Counted from the first letter of the stretch, positions 17,617 to 32,003 are shown. The stretch: DNA of 64,000 nucleotides from Polynucleobacter sp. AP-Kaivos-20-H2 (GCF_018882215.1 NZ_JACVOX010000001.1:729902-793901); one strand, 5' to 3'. Numbers and translations: made by a program. Notes: generated by a model not told the origin, from the sequence alone.

Positions 17617-18599
17617 GTTTTCAATCCCTGCTTTTTCTCCATATTGTTTAGCATCCATTTGGCGCATGCCAAAACAACAAAGGTAATAATGAACAGCGCC
17701 AAACCTAAGGCAAACAAGGAAGATAAATGGTTGCCAGCTTCAGCTTCACCGAATTCATTTGCAAGTGTTGAGGCAATTGAGGTACCCGGAGCAAATAATG
17801 ATGCAGATAAACGGTGCGCATTACCAATCACAAACGTGACCGCCATCGTTTCACCAAGCGCTCTTCCCAAGCCCAACATGACGCCACCGATTACACCAGC
17901 CTTGGTATAAGGAAGAACAACATTCTTCACTACTTCCCAAGTAGTGCAACCAATTCCATAAGCGGATTCCTTTAGCACTGGAGGAACAATTTCAAACACA
18001 TCACGCATAACAGATGCAATAAAAGGCAAAATCATCATCGCCAAAATTAAGCCGGCGCACAGAATACCGATGCCATTAAAGGCGCCAGAAAATAAGATGC
18101 CAAAACCTGGAATTTGACCCAAGGTAGCAGCCAATGCTGGCTGAATATATTCAGCAAATAAAGGCGCAAAAATGAACAGGCCAAACATACCGTAAATGAT
18201 GGATGGAACAGCAGCCAGTAGTTCAACGGCAGTACCTAAGGGTCTACGTAGGGGACCTGGGCAGAGCTCAGTCAAGAAAACAGCAATACCAAAGCTCAGC
18301 GGAACCGCTATCAATAAAGCAATGATTGAAGTAACAACCGTGCCATAAATAGCAATCAAGCCGCCGAACTCACCATTCACTACATCCCACTCTTGGGAGA
18401 AGAAAAAGCCAGGACCAAAAGTATGCAAAGCTGGCCAAGCGTTAATCACTAAGGAGATCAGAATACCCATCAAGGCAATGAGAACCGACAATGCAAAGAA
18501 TTGCGTAATTCCGTGGAACAAAAAGTCCTGAACTCGCTGTAATTTTGCGATTTTTAGAGCCTGCGCTGTAGGCGCTGAATGAGACTGGGTGATATCCAT
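17613..18599 (-). CDS. pstC: Phosphate ABC transporter permease PstC
   Basis: This 328-residue inner-membrane permease has the EAA-type loop [21 protein letters not shown] and a [18 protein letters not shown] segment typical of PstC. About six membrane helices follow a 40-residue cytoplasmic leader. It begins 87 bp after pstS across a hairpin and overlaps pstA by 4 bp. Confidence 0.96.
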   Translation of the reverse strand: MDITQSHSAPTAQALKIAKLQRVQDFLFHGITQFFALSVLIALMGILISLVINAWPALHTFGPGFFFSQEWDVVNGEFGGLIAIYGTVVTSIIALLIAVPLSFGIAVFLTELCPGPLRRPLGTAVELLAAVPSIIYGMFGLFIFAPLFAEYIQPALAATLGQIPGFGILFSGAFNGIGILCAGLILAMMILPFIASVMRDVFEIVPPVLKESAYGIGCTTWEVVKNVVLPYTKAGVIGGVMLGLGRALGETMAVTFVIGNAHRLSASLFAPGTSIASTLANEFGEAEAGNHLSSLFALGLALFIITFVVLACAKWMLNNMEKKQGLKT

Positions 18600-18627
18600 T
18601 TAGATAGGCTTATTTAATATTAAAACA

Positions 18628-18647
18628 GCCCCACAACACTGTGGAGC
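18628..18647 (-). terminator. Intra-operon hairpin, possible attenuator
   Basis: On the minus strand GCTCCACA pairs with TGTGGGGC (8 bp, one G-U) around a GTGT loop, followed by TGTTTTAATATT. It lies in the pstS-pstC gap and could end part of the transcripts or protect the 3' end of pstS mRNA, giving more PstS than permease. Confidence 0.5.
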
Positions 18648-18686
18648 CGTCTATTAATGAATGCTTGAGGAGAAATCCATCAAACC

Positions 18687-19709
18687 TTACTTGGTAACAA
18701 CTTTTGTGAATACATTCTTGCGAATGAAGTCAGTTGTAGCGTCAGGCATTGGAACGTAATCTAACTCTTCTGCCATCTTCTTGCCGTCTTTAAAGGCAAA
18801 CTCAAAGAACTTGATTACTTCAGCAGCGTTAGCTTTGTTTTCAGGGTTCTTGTAAAGCAAGATGAAAGATGCGCCAGTGATAGGCCATGATTTAGCACCA
18901 GAAGCGTTGGTAATGAATGTGCCCATACCAGGAATCTTGGACCAGTCTGTACCAGCAGCAGCAGCAGAGAATGTCAGGTCATCAGGAGCCACAAAATTAC
19001 CGTCTTTATTTTTCAAAGAGATGAAGGTCATTTTGTTTTTCTTGGCATATGCATACTCAACATAACCAATAGAGTTCTTAACACGTGTTACGTTAGCAGC
19101 AACACCTTCGTTACCTTTGCCACCAACAGTAGAGGCAGCAGGCCACTTTACGTTAGCACCAGAACCAACAGCATCTTTAAACAACGTGCTTGTTTTTGCT
19201 AAGTAGTCAGTAAAAATGGCAGTTGTTCCAGAGCCGTCTGCACGTGTTACTACGGTAATTGGGCCAGAAGGAATCTTCACGCCTGGGTTCATAATCGCAA
19301 TGCGCTTATCGCCCCAATCAGAAATCACACCCTGGAAAATATCAGCCAATGTTGGGCCATCTAATTTGATCTCGCCTGGCTTTACACCGTCCACGTTGAT
19401 AACAGGAACTACACCACCAATGATGGCTGGGAATTGAACCATGCCATCTTTTTCTAATTCATCAAATTTAACTGGATTGTCTGTAGCACCAAAATCAACA
19501 GTTTTTGCCTTGATTTGCTTAATACCGCCAGAAGAACCAATTGACTGATAGTTCAAGTTAGAACCAGTCTTGGCTTTAAAGGCTTCAGCCCATTTAGCGT
19601 AAATTGGGTATGGAAATGTTGCGCCTGCGCCTGTCATATCCACAGCAAATGCTGTTGGTGCAAGTGAAATAGCGCCAATAACTAGTGCCTTTTTCAAAAA
19701 AGATTTCAT
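18687..19709 (-). CDS. pstS: Phosphate-binding periplasmic protein PstS
   Basis: This 340-residue secreted substrate-binding protein has signal peptide MKSFLKKALVIGAISLAPTAFA, followed by VDMTGAGATFPYPIYAKW, the PstS start signature. Later phosphate-binding motifs include SIGSSGG and TRADGSGTT. The frame is open to 19769, but the ATG at 19709 with AGGA upstream gives the clean signal peptide and is preferred. It is first in the pst-pho operon and has a Pho box 61 bp upstream. Confidence 0.96.
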   Translation of the reverse strand: MKSFLKKALVIGAISLAPTAFAVDMTGAGATFPYPIYAKWAEAFKAKTGSNLNYQSIGSSGGIKQIKAKTVDFGATDNPVKFDELEKDGMVQFPAIIGGVVPVINVDGVKPGEIKLDGPTLADIFQGVISDWGDKRIAIMNPGVKIPSGPITVVTRADGSGTTAIFTDYLAKTSTLFKDAVGSGANVKWPAASTVGGKGNEGVAANVTRVKNSIGYVEYAYAKKNKMTFISLKNKDGNFVAPDDLTFSAAAAGTDWSKIPGMGTFITNASGAKSWPITGASFILLYKNPENKANAAEVIKFFEFAFKDGKKMAEELDYVPMPDATTDFIRKNVFTKVVTK

Positions 19710-19770
19710 GTGATTAGTCCTGGTATTGAAATAACGCAACATTGCGATACTAGGACGATACGTTTTCACT

Positions 19771-19788
19771 ATGACGCTTTAATGACAA
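19771..19788 (-). promoter_or_regulatory. Pho box upstream of pstS
   Basis: Read on the minus strand this is TTGTCAT, spacer TAAA, GCGTCAT, two PhoB half-sites at 11-bp spacing. It overlaps a small dyad (ATGACA/TGTCAT, 19782-19796). Its place before pstS, the classic PhoB target, supports the calls made elsewhere in the window. Confidence 0.82.
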
Positions 19789-19892
19789 AGTGTCATTAAA
19801 GAAAATTTACTATATAAAACAATAAGTTATAAAAGATATTTTGAGCCCGGTGTGGAGTATTTTGGCAAGCTAGAAAAGACTTAATCAGTAGC

Positions 19893-20906
19893 TTAAATGA
19901 TCCTTTTTAGCTTTAAAGAGGCAAAAACCGCTGCCCCAGTGATAGACATCAGAATCATAACCTCATAAAAAGACCCCCTCAATCCAGGCAGGTCCTCCAT
20001 ATTCATACCCATTACCCCGGTAATTAAAGTCATTGGCAAAAAGATCACCGTCATTACGGACAAGACTTGCAAGTTTTTGGCATTAAATTCAGCTACGTGG
20101 GCCGCCTGCTCATCTTGCAATACCTTTGCGCGATCATAAAGACTGGAAATCTCCTGTACTAAATAGGAAAGCAGGTCCAAGTCATCATTTAAGCGATGCT
20201 TATCCTCCTCGCTAAACCAATATGGGAGGCGCTTCAACAAGCGGTGTAGCGCTATTAATTCTGGTGAAAAATGCCTTCGCAGGCGACTACATTGAATACG
20301 TATCCTGCCGAGATTTTCATGCTCTGGAAATTCCCTTCCTTTTAGAAGTTTTTCCTCCAAATCATCCATATTCTCTGAGAGATGCGCCAAAAGTGTTCTC
20401 AATTGCTCAGCACGCAAATCCAATAGCTCATGAAATAATTCAATAATAGAAGCTGGATTGAGTTGACCATTCCTTAAGTCATACCGTAATTTATCAGTAG
20501 TTCTCAGGGGGTTGTTGCGCAGAGAAACCATCAGCTTTGGCCGGACAATTGCCCAAAGAGTTCCCAAGCTTGAGTCACCGCCCTCATCCCCAAACTCTTG
20601 CTGAAAGTCGTTCATGACCATCAAAAGACAATCATCTAACTTTTCAATACGCTCTAAACGACTGAGGTTAACCCCCTCCTGAATCATTTCTACTACGCGC
20701 TCAGGAATCAACGGCGTGTTTTCAAGCCATCGCTGTATTTGAGAATTGGATAGGTTTAAATGTAGCCAGATAGAGATATCTGGATTTTCAAGTGCATCAG
20801 CAATTTCAAATAATGGAATTTCATGCCCATTACCCGATATAGGCATGGCCCAAGCAAATACAACGCCTGCAACCGGAAAAGGCTTTGCAATAATCTCTGT
20901 AGTCAT
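19893..20906 (-). CDS. CorA/ZntB-family divalent cation transporter
   Basis: This 337-residue (ATG 20906) or 343-residue (GTG 20924) protein has a large N-terminal cytoplasmic domain and two C-terminal helices. The signature GMNMEDLPG after PMTLITGVM is the CorA GMN motif. The family carries magnesium, cobalt, nickel or, for ZntB, zinc. Neither start has a clear ribosome site; ATG is preferred. It is divergent from the outer-membrane barrel gene, sharing a 112-bp region with a Pho-like box. Confidence 0.88.
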   Translation of the reverse strand: MTTEIIAKPFPVAGVVFAWAMPISGNGHEIPLFEIADALENPDISIWLHLNLSNSQIQRWLENTPLIPERVVEMIQEGVNLSRLERIEKLDDCLLMVMNDFQQEFGDEGGDSSLGTLWAIVRPKLMVSLRNNPLRTTDKLRYDLRNGQLNPASIIELFHELLDLRAEQLRTLLAHLSENMDDLEEKLLKGREFPEHENLGRIRIQCSRLRRHFSPELIALHRLLKRLPYWFSEEDKHRLNDDLDLLSYLVQEISSLYDRAKVLQDEQAAHVAEFNAKNLQVLSVMTVIFLPMTLITGVMGMNMEDLPGLRGSFYEVMILMSITGAAVFASLKLKRII

Positions 20907-20947
20907 CGTTAAATTGTATGGCACACGCTAAGCAATCGCGTGCCCAC

Positions 20948-20965
20948 CTGTCATCAAAATGACAT
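20948..20965 (+). promoter_or_regulatory. Probable Pho box upstream of barrel-phosphoesterase operon
   Basis: CTGTCAT (perfect half-site), spacer CAAA, ATGACAT (5 of 7 matches). It lies 53 bp before the ATG at 21019. Because it is partly palindromic it could also be read toward the CorA-type gene. It is weaker than the boxes at 1353 and 19771. Confidence 0.6.
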
Positions 20966-21018
20966 GAAAGTGCTCTACACAGGTTGTTTAAACAATAGGT
21001 AGGTCCTCGTAGATTCCA

Positions 21019-21849
21019 ATGAAAGCATTATTCCTTGCGTTTCTGCTTGTGCCAGCATTTGCCTATGCCTTTGAGCCGCTGAATACGGATGATGCGGGCA
21101 CTGTAAAAGCTGGCGGGAATCAAATCGAGCAATATTTTTTCTCCATTAACCGAAATGGTGGATCCCAGCAAGCCGATGTCATCACCCCGGGCGAGGAGTA
21201 CACCGGCAGAACGGATGCAAAAGCTTTTCCGTTTACCTATACACGTGGACTAAGCGATCAAGTAGAGGCATCACTCTCAGCAACTTACTACAACGAGCCA
21301 AGCGGTACTTTCTCTAAGTTCTCAAATTATGTATTGGCAAGTAAGTGGCGCTTTCATGAGGATAGCGATCTAGGCTATGCACTCGCCGTTAAGCCTACGG
21401 TTGTATTGCCTGCCGGTAAACAGCAGCAAGTTGCAGGCCTAGGCTTAGCTGCATTGAATTATGGCGTGAACTTCATCGCCTCTAAATACTGGGAAGACAT
21501 CGAGTTACACGTGAATGCTGTTTATATGCGCTCGCCATACAACACGAATTACAGCGTCGGGACCACTACCGACCTTAATCGGACAAACATCTTTTTAGTG
21601 TCTATTGCTCCTGTTTGGTCTATCTCCAAGAATTTAAAAATCGCTTTAGACCTTGGGGCAGCAACCAACCCACCATCATCCGAACAATACTTAAGCCATT
21701 ACGCCTTGATTGCGGGGATTTATTCCCTAACCAACAATGTAGATCTTGGCGTCTCCTATATGCGGACAGGCGCAAACTACGGCGAAACTTTTGCAGCGCA
21801 AGCAGCCGGCGCCACACGGAGCGAAGTTGGGGTTACTTGGAGATTTTAA
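21019..21849 (+). CDS. Outer-membrane beta-barrel protein (transporter family)
   Basis: This 276-residue secreted protein has signal peptide MKALFLAFLLVPAFAYA and then alternating hydrophobic strands rich in Tyr, Asn and Gly, ending in RSEVGVTWRF. The terminal Phe is typical of outer-membrane barrels. The start FEPLNTDDAGTVKAGGNQIEQY resembles the Phenol_MetA_deg/transporter-like barrels. It is first in a three-gene run with an unknown gene and a secreted phosphoesterase, behind a probable Pho box. Uptake of organic phosphate is a guess from context. Confidence 0.75.
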   Translation: MKALFLAFLLVPAFAYAFEPLNTDDAGTVKAGGNQIEQYFFSINRNGGSQQADVITPGEEYTGRTDAKAFPFTYTRGLSDQVEASLSATYYNEPSGTFSKFSNYVLASKWRFHEDSDLGYALAVKPTVVLPAGKQQQVAGLGLAALNYGVNFIASKYWEDIELHVNAVYMRSPYNTNYSVGTTTDLNRTNIFLVSIAPVWSISKNLKIALDLGAATNPPSSEQYLSHYALIAGIYSLTNNVDLGVSYMRTGANYGETFAAQAAGATRSEVGVTWRF

Positions 21850-21934
21850 ATTCCTATTGGATATGGAATATCAAGTTGTCACAATTTTCCATCAAACTAA
21901 AGGAATCCCATTACATTTAAACTGGAGCAACTAA

Positions 21935-22354
21935 ATGTACTATCAAATTATTCCTTTAGAAATGGGCTCCCTAGTAGAGCGCAACATATTTCAGCAATTC
22001 AATAAAGAGATTAAGTGCGGCATGGTCTGGAAATTAGGCTCCGTTTTAACCAAGATTAAACCCGCATTTATTAAGGCATACAATCCCAACATTGGCATCT
22101 GCATTGAAGATATCCCCGGTGGGGTCATTAGCAAGACTTATGGCGGGGAAAAAGTCATTTATTTTTCCGATACAGTACAGGAAGATGAGCAGGATGAATT
22201 AACAGACATCTTTTACCAGAGCAATAAAAAATATTCCAAGAGTTACGAAGATGTTTTCCATGATCTTGGCTGGAAGCAAGTGAGCTCAGAATCGTATATC
22301 TTTGGCGAGCTTGAAGTGAAGGAACTAGATGATGCGCCCACCTCTTATAAATAA
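21935..22354 (+). CDS. Hypothetical 139-residue protein
   Basis: I do not recognise this family. The protein has no signal peptide or membrane helix, is mixed alpha/beta in appearance and contains YNPNIGICIEDIPGGVIS in the middle. GGAG lies 8 bp before the ATG. It ends 2 bp before the secreted phosphoesterase gene, so it is almost surely cotranscribed with it. Confidence 0.7.
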   Translation: MYYQIIPLEMGSLVERNIFQQFNKEIKCGMVWKLGSVLTKIKPAFIKAYNPNIGICIEDIPGGVISKTYGGEKVIYFSDTVQEDEQDELTDIFYQSNKKYSKSYEDVFHDLGWKQVSSESYIFGELEVKELDDAPTSYK

Positions 22355-22356
22355 GC

Positions 22357-23331
22357 ATGAAATTACTTAAATCAATACTTGTTGGGCTACTTTTCACGTG
22401 TTCCTTAGGAGCATCTGCGCAGTCATTGGAGTCGTTTAAATTTGTAGCCTTAGGAGATATGCCTTACTCCATCCCTGAAGACTACCCCCGCTACGAAAGA
22501 TTAATTGCAGCAATCAATCAGACTAATCCGAGTTTTAGCATCTTTATTGGCGACACTAAATCAGGCTCAACACCTTGTAGCGATGAATATAATCAAAAGG
22601 TTAAGAGCTATTTCAATCAGTTTACATCCCCCTTAATTTATAGCATTGGGGACAATGAGTGGACAGACTGCCATCGACCGCTAGCCGGATCTTATGACCC
22701 TATTGAACGATTAGACAATCTCAGAAGCACTTTCTTTAATACTCGCAAGAGTTTTGGCAAGCAACAATTGGAGCTCACCAGACAAGCCGATGTTGATCCT
22801 AGGTATCAAAAGTTTGTTGAAAATGCTTACTGGGTAAAGAATCAATTTCTATTTGTCAGCGTACACATTCCTGGATCTAACAATAACTTTGAGCGGGATG
22901 AACAAGCGAAAGCTGAATACTATGAACGTAATCAGGCCAATATAGATTGGATCCAAAACAGCTTTGCGCTGGCTCAAAAGATGAATTATTTAGGAATCAT
23001 CTTTTGCTACCAAGCCGATATGTTCTACACACCCACGCAGGCTGTGAACCCAGATAGCGGCTATCGAGATACTTTGCAGGTATTAAGTAAGAATGCTCAA
23101 GCATTCAAGAAGCCTGTACTGTTAATTCATGGTGACAGCCATCGACTCATCCTTGATCAACCGCTGAAAACGGTAGATCAAAAACATACTCTGGAAAACG
23201 TATTACGACTAGAGGTGATGGGTGCAGAACAGGTCCAAGCGATAACGATTGGGGTAAATCCGAAGTCTGAGCAACCATTTACCTTTACGCCAATTCTGCT
23301 AAGACAAAATATGACTACTCCAGGACCCTGA
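22357..23331 (+). CDS. Secreted calcineurin-like metallophosphoesterase
   Basis: This 324-residue protein has signal peptide MKLLKSILVGLLFTCSLGASA. Its metal motifs are diverged from the standard set: ALGDMPY, FIGDTKSG, SIGDNEWTDC, VHIPGSN and IHGDSHRL. It likely acts in the periplasm or outside the cell on phosphate esters. The start follows the previous stop by 2 bp. Its place behind a Pho-like box and next to pst supports phosphate scavenging; the substrate is unknown. Confidence 0.8.
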   Translation: MKLLKSILVGLLFTCSLGASAQSLESFKFVALGDMPYSIPEDYPRYERLIAAINQTNPSFSIFIGDTKSGSTPCSDEYNQKVKSYFNQFTSPLIYSIGDNEWTDCHRPLAGSYDPIERLDNLRSTFFNTRKSFGKQQLELTRQADVDPRYQKFVENAYWVKNQFLFVSVHIPGSNNNFERDEQAKAEYYERNQANIDWIQNSFALAQKMNYLGIIFCYQADMFYTPTQAVNPDSGYRDTLQVLSKNAQAFKKPVLLIHGDSHRLILDQPLKTVDQKHTLENVLRLEVMGAEQVQAITIGVNPKSEQPFTFTPILLRQNMTTPGP

Positions 23332-23377
23332 AGGCCTAATAGAAAATTCCATATCACTTTGATGTTTGGGTGATGAA

Positions 23378-23406
23378 ATGTCATCAAAATCACATCAATC
23401 TGTCAT
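23378..23406 (+). promoter_or_regulatory. Pho box, three units, upstream of a small ORF
   Basis: Units at 11-bp steps are ATGTCAT (23378), ATCACAT (23389) and CTGTCAT (23400). The outer two match well and the middle one is degenerate. It lies just downstream of the phosphoesterase gene and 124 bp before the 55-codon ORF. Facing genes end here (recQ is convergent), so the ORF or an RNA is the only target. Confidence 0.7.
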
Positions 23407-23529
23407 ATTTAATTTGTAGAGTTGAGCCCTACTTATGGGAGATGAAGTGCAATTCTCTTTTTACTGGTTGTCAATAGTTTGTACTAACAGCCCATAGGTA
23501 ACCAAATTCTTTAGTCTCACGAGGTCATC

Positions 23530-23697
23530 ATGAGCGGCAAACGTCATCAAAGTGAAGATACCAGCCCAGAAAAAAAGCCTGACATCAGCAAAGAACCTGA
23601 TTCTTTTCTAAAGAAAAGATTAATTTGGCAACACTTGACTCAAAAAAAGATTAAAAAGGCTCTTAAAGCCCGATTCAAAATAGACACTAAAGAATAA
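23530..23697 (+). CDS. Small lysine-rich protein, 55 residues, Pho-box associated
   Basis: ATG 23530 is preceded by GAGG at 5-bp spacing. The product has a polar charged N-terminal half (SGKRHQSEDTSPEKKPDIS) and a basic amphipathic C-terminal half (KKRLIWQHLTQKKIKKALKARF), with no cysteine or membrane segment. I know no family for it. The three-unit Pho box upstream suggests production under phosphate starvation. It could bind nucleic acid, polyphosphate or membrane; that is speculation from charge only. Confidence 0.6.
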   Translation: MSGKRHQSEDTSPEKKPDISKEPDSFLKKRLIWQHLTQKKIKKALKARFKIDTKE

Positions 23698-23738
23698 TTG
23701 ACGATGATTGTGATCCCGGTTGTGATCCCGATTGTGAT

Positions 23739-25577
23739 TTAACCAATGCGCTCTAGATTTTCCTGGATAACCTCAATAAAGTGTTCGCCATACCGCTCTA
23801 ACTTGGCCTGCCCCACTCCACCAATACGACTAAATTGATCCAAGGTCGTTGGTGTAGACCTCACCATCTCCTGCAAAGTGCTGTCATGAAAAATCACATA
23901 GGGTGGGACCCCCTGCTCACGTGCCAGCTCAGTGCGCTTAGCTTTGAGCGCCTCCCACAATTTTTCATCTGCAACATTACTAAAGGGATGCGTAGAACTT
24001 TTCTTTGCTCCCGATTTCGTAGCCTTAGTCTTGGAGTAGCCCGTTTCTTTGCGCAACCAAACCTCTTGCGCGCCACGTAACACAGGTAATGCGATTTCAT
24101 CCACCAGCTTTAAGCCGCCATGCAGGGCAATGTCTGCATCTAGATAACCGCCTGCTACCAGTTGACGATAAATACTATTCCATTGCGCCTGATTGAGTTC
24201 TGCGCCGATCCCAAAGGTGCTGACCTGTTCATGAAAGTACTGCTTCACTCTGGGAGTAACCTTACCAAGGAGGACATCAATTAAATGGGTCACACCAAAA
24301 CGCTGGCCTGTCCGATAAACACATGACAACGCCTTTTGTACTTCCTGTGTGGCATTCCAAGTCGCCACGGGCTCTAGACAGTTATCACAGTTCCCGCAGC
24401 CGCCAGGATGCGTCTCCCCAAAGTAGCGCAAGATTGTTTGATGGCGGCATGTTGTGGATTCGCAATAGCCTAGTAGTGCGTTGAGTTTTTGGCGCTCTAC
24501 CCGCTTACGATCCTCAGAAGCTTCGCCAGAATCTACCATTTGCCGCAAGCTCACTACATCCCCAAATCCATAGGCCATCCAAGCATTTGCAGGCAAGCCA
24601 TCGCGTCCAGCACGTCCTGTTTCCTGGTAGTACCCTTCCATGCTTTTTGGAAGATCTAGGTGAGCTACAAAGCGTACGTTAGGTTTATCAATACCCATCC
24701 CGAACGCTACTGTTGCGACCATGATGACGCCCTCTTCACGTAAGAAGCGTTTTTGATTGGCGCTGCGTGTTTCTACGCTTAAGCCTGCGTGATACGGCAT
24801 AGCATCCCAGCCGCGGTCTACCAACCATTGAGCAGTCTCTTCTACACTACGACGCGATAGGCAATAAATAATTCCTGAGTCATCGGCATGCTCAGCATCT
24901 AAAAAGTGCTCTAACTGTTGTTTAGCACTCTGCTTTTGCAGAACACGATATTTAATATTGGGACGATCAAAGCTGGAGACAAATTGCTCGGCAGATTCGA
25001 GCGAAAGACGCTCCACGATTTCTGCTCTAGTTGGCGCATCTGCAGTAGCCGTTAAGGCAATACGGGGTACTTTAGGAAATCGCTCATGCAATACAGTGAG
25101 CTGACGATATTCTGGGCGAAAATCATGGCCCCATTGAGAAACACAGTGTGCCTCATCAATCGCGAACAAGGCAATTCCGGGGCCCGCATTAAGTCTATCG
25201 AGTATCGATAGAAAACCAGGGTTCATGAGACGCTCGGGCGCCACATAGATTAAGTCAAGATCTCCGGCCAGCAACTGACTGGTAACCTTTTGAGAAGTAG
25301 CTGTATCCAAGCTAGAGTTTAAAAATGAGGCCTTAACGCCTAACTGGGTTAATGCATCAACTTGATCCTGCATTAGTGCAATTAAGGGCGATACCACTAC
25401 CCCTACACCACGTCGAACAAGCGAGGGAATTTGATAGCACAGCGACTTACCGGCACCAGTAGGCATGAGAACCAAAGCATCGCCGCCTGCCACTACATGC
25501 CTAACAATAGACTCTTGAGCACCACGGAATTGATCAAAGCCGAAAATATCATGAAGAACTTGGTGGCTCGACTGCAA
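23739..25577 (-). CDS. recQ: ATP-dependent DNA helicase RecQ
   Basis: This 612-residue SF2 helicase unwinds DNA in recombination and repair. Visible motifs are the aromatic/Q motif [10 protein letters not shown], Walker [27 protein letters not shown] and motif [12 protein letters not shown]. The RecQ zinc cysteines follow ([11 protein letters not shown] to GCGNCDNC), then RQC and a C-terminal HRDC domain (about 530-605). Domain set and length are those of E. coli RecQ. Confidence 0.97.
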   Translation of the reverse strand: MQSSHQVLHDIFGFDQFRGAQESIVRHVVAGGDALVLMPTGAGKSLCYQIPSLVRRGVGVVVSPLIALMQDQVDALTQLGVKASFLNSSLDTATSQKVTSQLLAGDLDLIYVAPERLMNPGFLSILDRLNAGPGIALFAIDEAHCVSQWGHDFRPEYRQLTVLHERFPKVPRIALTATADAPTRAEIVERLSLESAEQFVSSFDRPNIKYRVLQKQSAKQQLEHFLDAEHADDSGIIYCLSRRSVEETAQWLVDRGWDAMPYHAGLSVETRSANQKRFLREEGVIMVATVAFGMGIDKPNVRFVAHLDLPKSMEGYYQETGRAGRDGLPANAWMAYGFGDVVSLRQMVDSGEASEDRKRVERQKLNALLGYCESTTCRHQTILRYFGETHPGGCGNCDNCLEPVATWNATQEVQKALSCVYRTGQRFGVTHLIDVLLGKVTPRVKQYFHEQVSTFGIGAELNQAQWNSIYRQLVAGGYLDADIALHGGLKLVDEIALPVLRGAQEVWLRKETGYSKTKATKSGAKKSSTHPFSNVADEKLWEALKAKRTELAREQGVPPYVIFHDSTLQEMVRSTPTTLDQFSRIGGVGQAKLERYGEHFIEVIQENLERIG

Positions 25578-25631
25578 AAGAAATACTCCCCTGTCTTATT
25601 CAATATCTGCGGATTGCAAACTATATACAAA

Positions 25632-25661
25632 TAAAAAGCCCCACGTCATGCGGGGCTCTTT
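25632..25661 (-). terminator. Terminator of tRNA-Ser
   Basis: On the minus strand AGCCCC pairs with GGGGCT around a 9-nt loop, followed by TTTTTAT. It lies 37 bp after the CCA end of the tRNA gene. Confidence 0.8.
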
Positions 25662-25697
25662 CGATATTTTCTCTTTAAAACAAATATAGAGTCTGAA

Positions 25698-25787
<90 letters not shown>

Positions 25788-25870
25788 GAACCGAGAAATC
25801 ATTATAGCCAGCGATACATAAAGCCATATAGGCAACGTTGACTTAAAAATGGCTAGCCAAAAGAGATCAT

Positions 25871-25916
25871 CCTCTTTAAAATAGATATACATATACGTAT
25901 ATCTATTTTAAAGAGG
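25871..25916. promoter_or_regulatory. 20-bp perfect inverted repeat, operator of the TA operon
   Basis: Left arm 25871-25890 (CCTCTTTAAAATAGATATAC) and right arm 25897-25916 are exact reverse complements around ATATAC. The right arm ends in AGAGG, the ribosome site of the antitoxin gene, so the dyad covers promoter and translation start. It fits a binding site for the antitoxin or TA complex, and as RNA it would hide the ribosome site. Confidence 0.85.
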
Positions 25917-25922
25917 TGAAAC

Positions 25923-26167
25923 ATGAATATTCAAATTTCAAAGTGGGGTAACAGCCTAGCGCTTAGGATTCCCGCTGCTTTCATCAAAGAAATCCAACTA
26001 AAGGATGGGGATAAGGTTGAAGCAACCCTATCTAAGGATGGCTCACTAATTATTAGACCGCAAAAATTAGATCGCAAAGCAATTGCAGCAGATCTTAGAG
26101 CATTTAGAGCTACTTTGAAGATGGGTAAATCAGTTATGGATGAAGTTCGCTCAGGGGCGCGCTACTA

Positions 26168-26168
<1 letters not shown>
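25923..26168 (+). CDS. vapB: AbrB/MazE-type antitoxin (VapB)
   Basis: This 81-residue protein has an N-terminal swapped-hairpin DNA-binding domain (IQISKWGNSLALRIPAAFIKEIQLKDGDKVEA, about residues 3-35). A C-terminal tail would wrap the toxin. The AGAGG ribosome site lies inside the inverted repeat. Its TAA shares one base with the toxin ATG, typical for toxin-antitoxin pairs. It would neutralise the toxin and repress the operon. Confidence 0.9.
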
Positions 26169-27912
<1,744 letters not shown>

Positions 27913-27952
27913 TTAAGGGTTCTAGGTTTTAGTTTTTAGTTTTTTACAGGCT

Positions 27953-28633
27953 CTAGTTTAAGCGCAAGACTTCGGCTCCGGCTGGCGGAGTGAAAGTAAA
28001 GCGATTGGCGGGCAAATTAACATTGAGTTGGATCTTATCCAAAGTCACCAGGACCACGCTTCCAAGACCATCGGTTAACTCCAAAGCTTTCGGTAAGCCG
28101 TTAGCCATGCCAATCGAGATCTTTGTATAAGGCAGGTCATTTTTAGTCTTGGCATTGGGATCTTTTTTAGGCGTCAAAGCTACCCACTTCATTCCTAAGC
28201 GCTCTTCGCCTTCAACCAAGTCAAAATGCTGCTCTAGCGAAGTCTCACCAAACAGAATAGCTGCCGGTGTAGAAGCTAAGGCCTGCCCTGCCGGGCGAAA
28301 TGTCGCTTGGTTTAAATCTTTATCCCACAAAATCAGCTGTTTGCCATCCGCAATTAACTTTTGCTCGTAAGGCTTTTGGGTGTCCCAGATAAATCTTCCT
28401 GGACGCTGAAACACAAAATGACCTTGGGTTTGACGAACAACTTTTAAACCTTTGTCTTGTGATTCATTGACTTTAGGTGTACGTAATTGTTGCTGCACAA
28501 AATCCCCTTCAGCAGTTTTAGAGTTCCGTACAAATTGACGCAACTGCTCTGAGCCGCTTTCACTTTGCGAATGAGTAACTCCTGAAAACAGAATGGCTGC
28601 TCCAAGCAATACTGCAGATAAGAATCTTTGCAA
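27953..28633 (-). CDS. lolA: Outer-membrane lipoprotein carrier LolA
   Basis: This 226-residue periplasmic carrier moves lipoproteins from LolCDE to LolB. It has a signal peptide (MQRFLSAVLLGAAILFSGVTHS). The LolA features F-x-RPGRFIWDTQKPYEQKLIADGKQLILWDKDLNQAT and C-terminal NRFTFTPPAGAEV are present. It follows ftsK by 9 bp and precedes serS, the common ftsK-lolA-serS order (rarA is absent). Confidence 0.93.
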   Translation of the reverse strand: MQRFLSAVLLGAAILFSGVTHSQSESGSEQLRQFVRNSKTAEGDFVQQQLRTPKVNESQDKGLKVVRQTQGHFVFQRPGRFIWDTQKPYEQKLIADGKQLILWDKDLNQATFRPAGQALASTPAAILFGETSLEQHFDLVEGEERLGMKWVALTPKKDPNAKTKNDLPYTKISIGMANGLPKALELTDGLGSVVLVTLDKIQLNVNLPANRFTFTPPAGAEVLRLN

Positions 28634-28642
28634 AATGGCTGC

Positions 28643-31951
<3,309 letters not shown>

Positions 31952-31974
31952 GCTCTCAGTTTTAAATTATTGAA

Positions 31975-32003
31975 AAAAATGCCTAGCAATGCTAGGCATT
32001 TTT
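31975..32003. terminator. Bidirectional terminator after trxB
   Basis: A 13-bp stem, AAAAATGCCTAGC with GCTAGGCATTTTT around AAT, flanked by A- and T-runs. It ends trxB, and on the minus strand the 85-codon ORF, whose stop codon TAG lies inside the stem. Confidence 0.92.

Noticed and set aside
17617..17667. Upstream start of pstA
   Set aside because: It would overlap pstC by 55 bp; the ATG at 17616 gives the 4-bp coupling used elsewhere in the operon.
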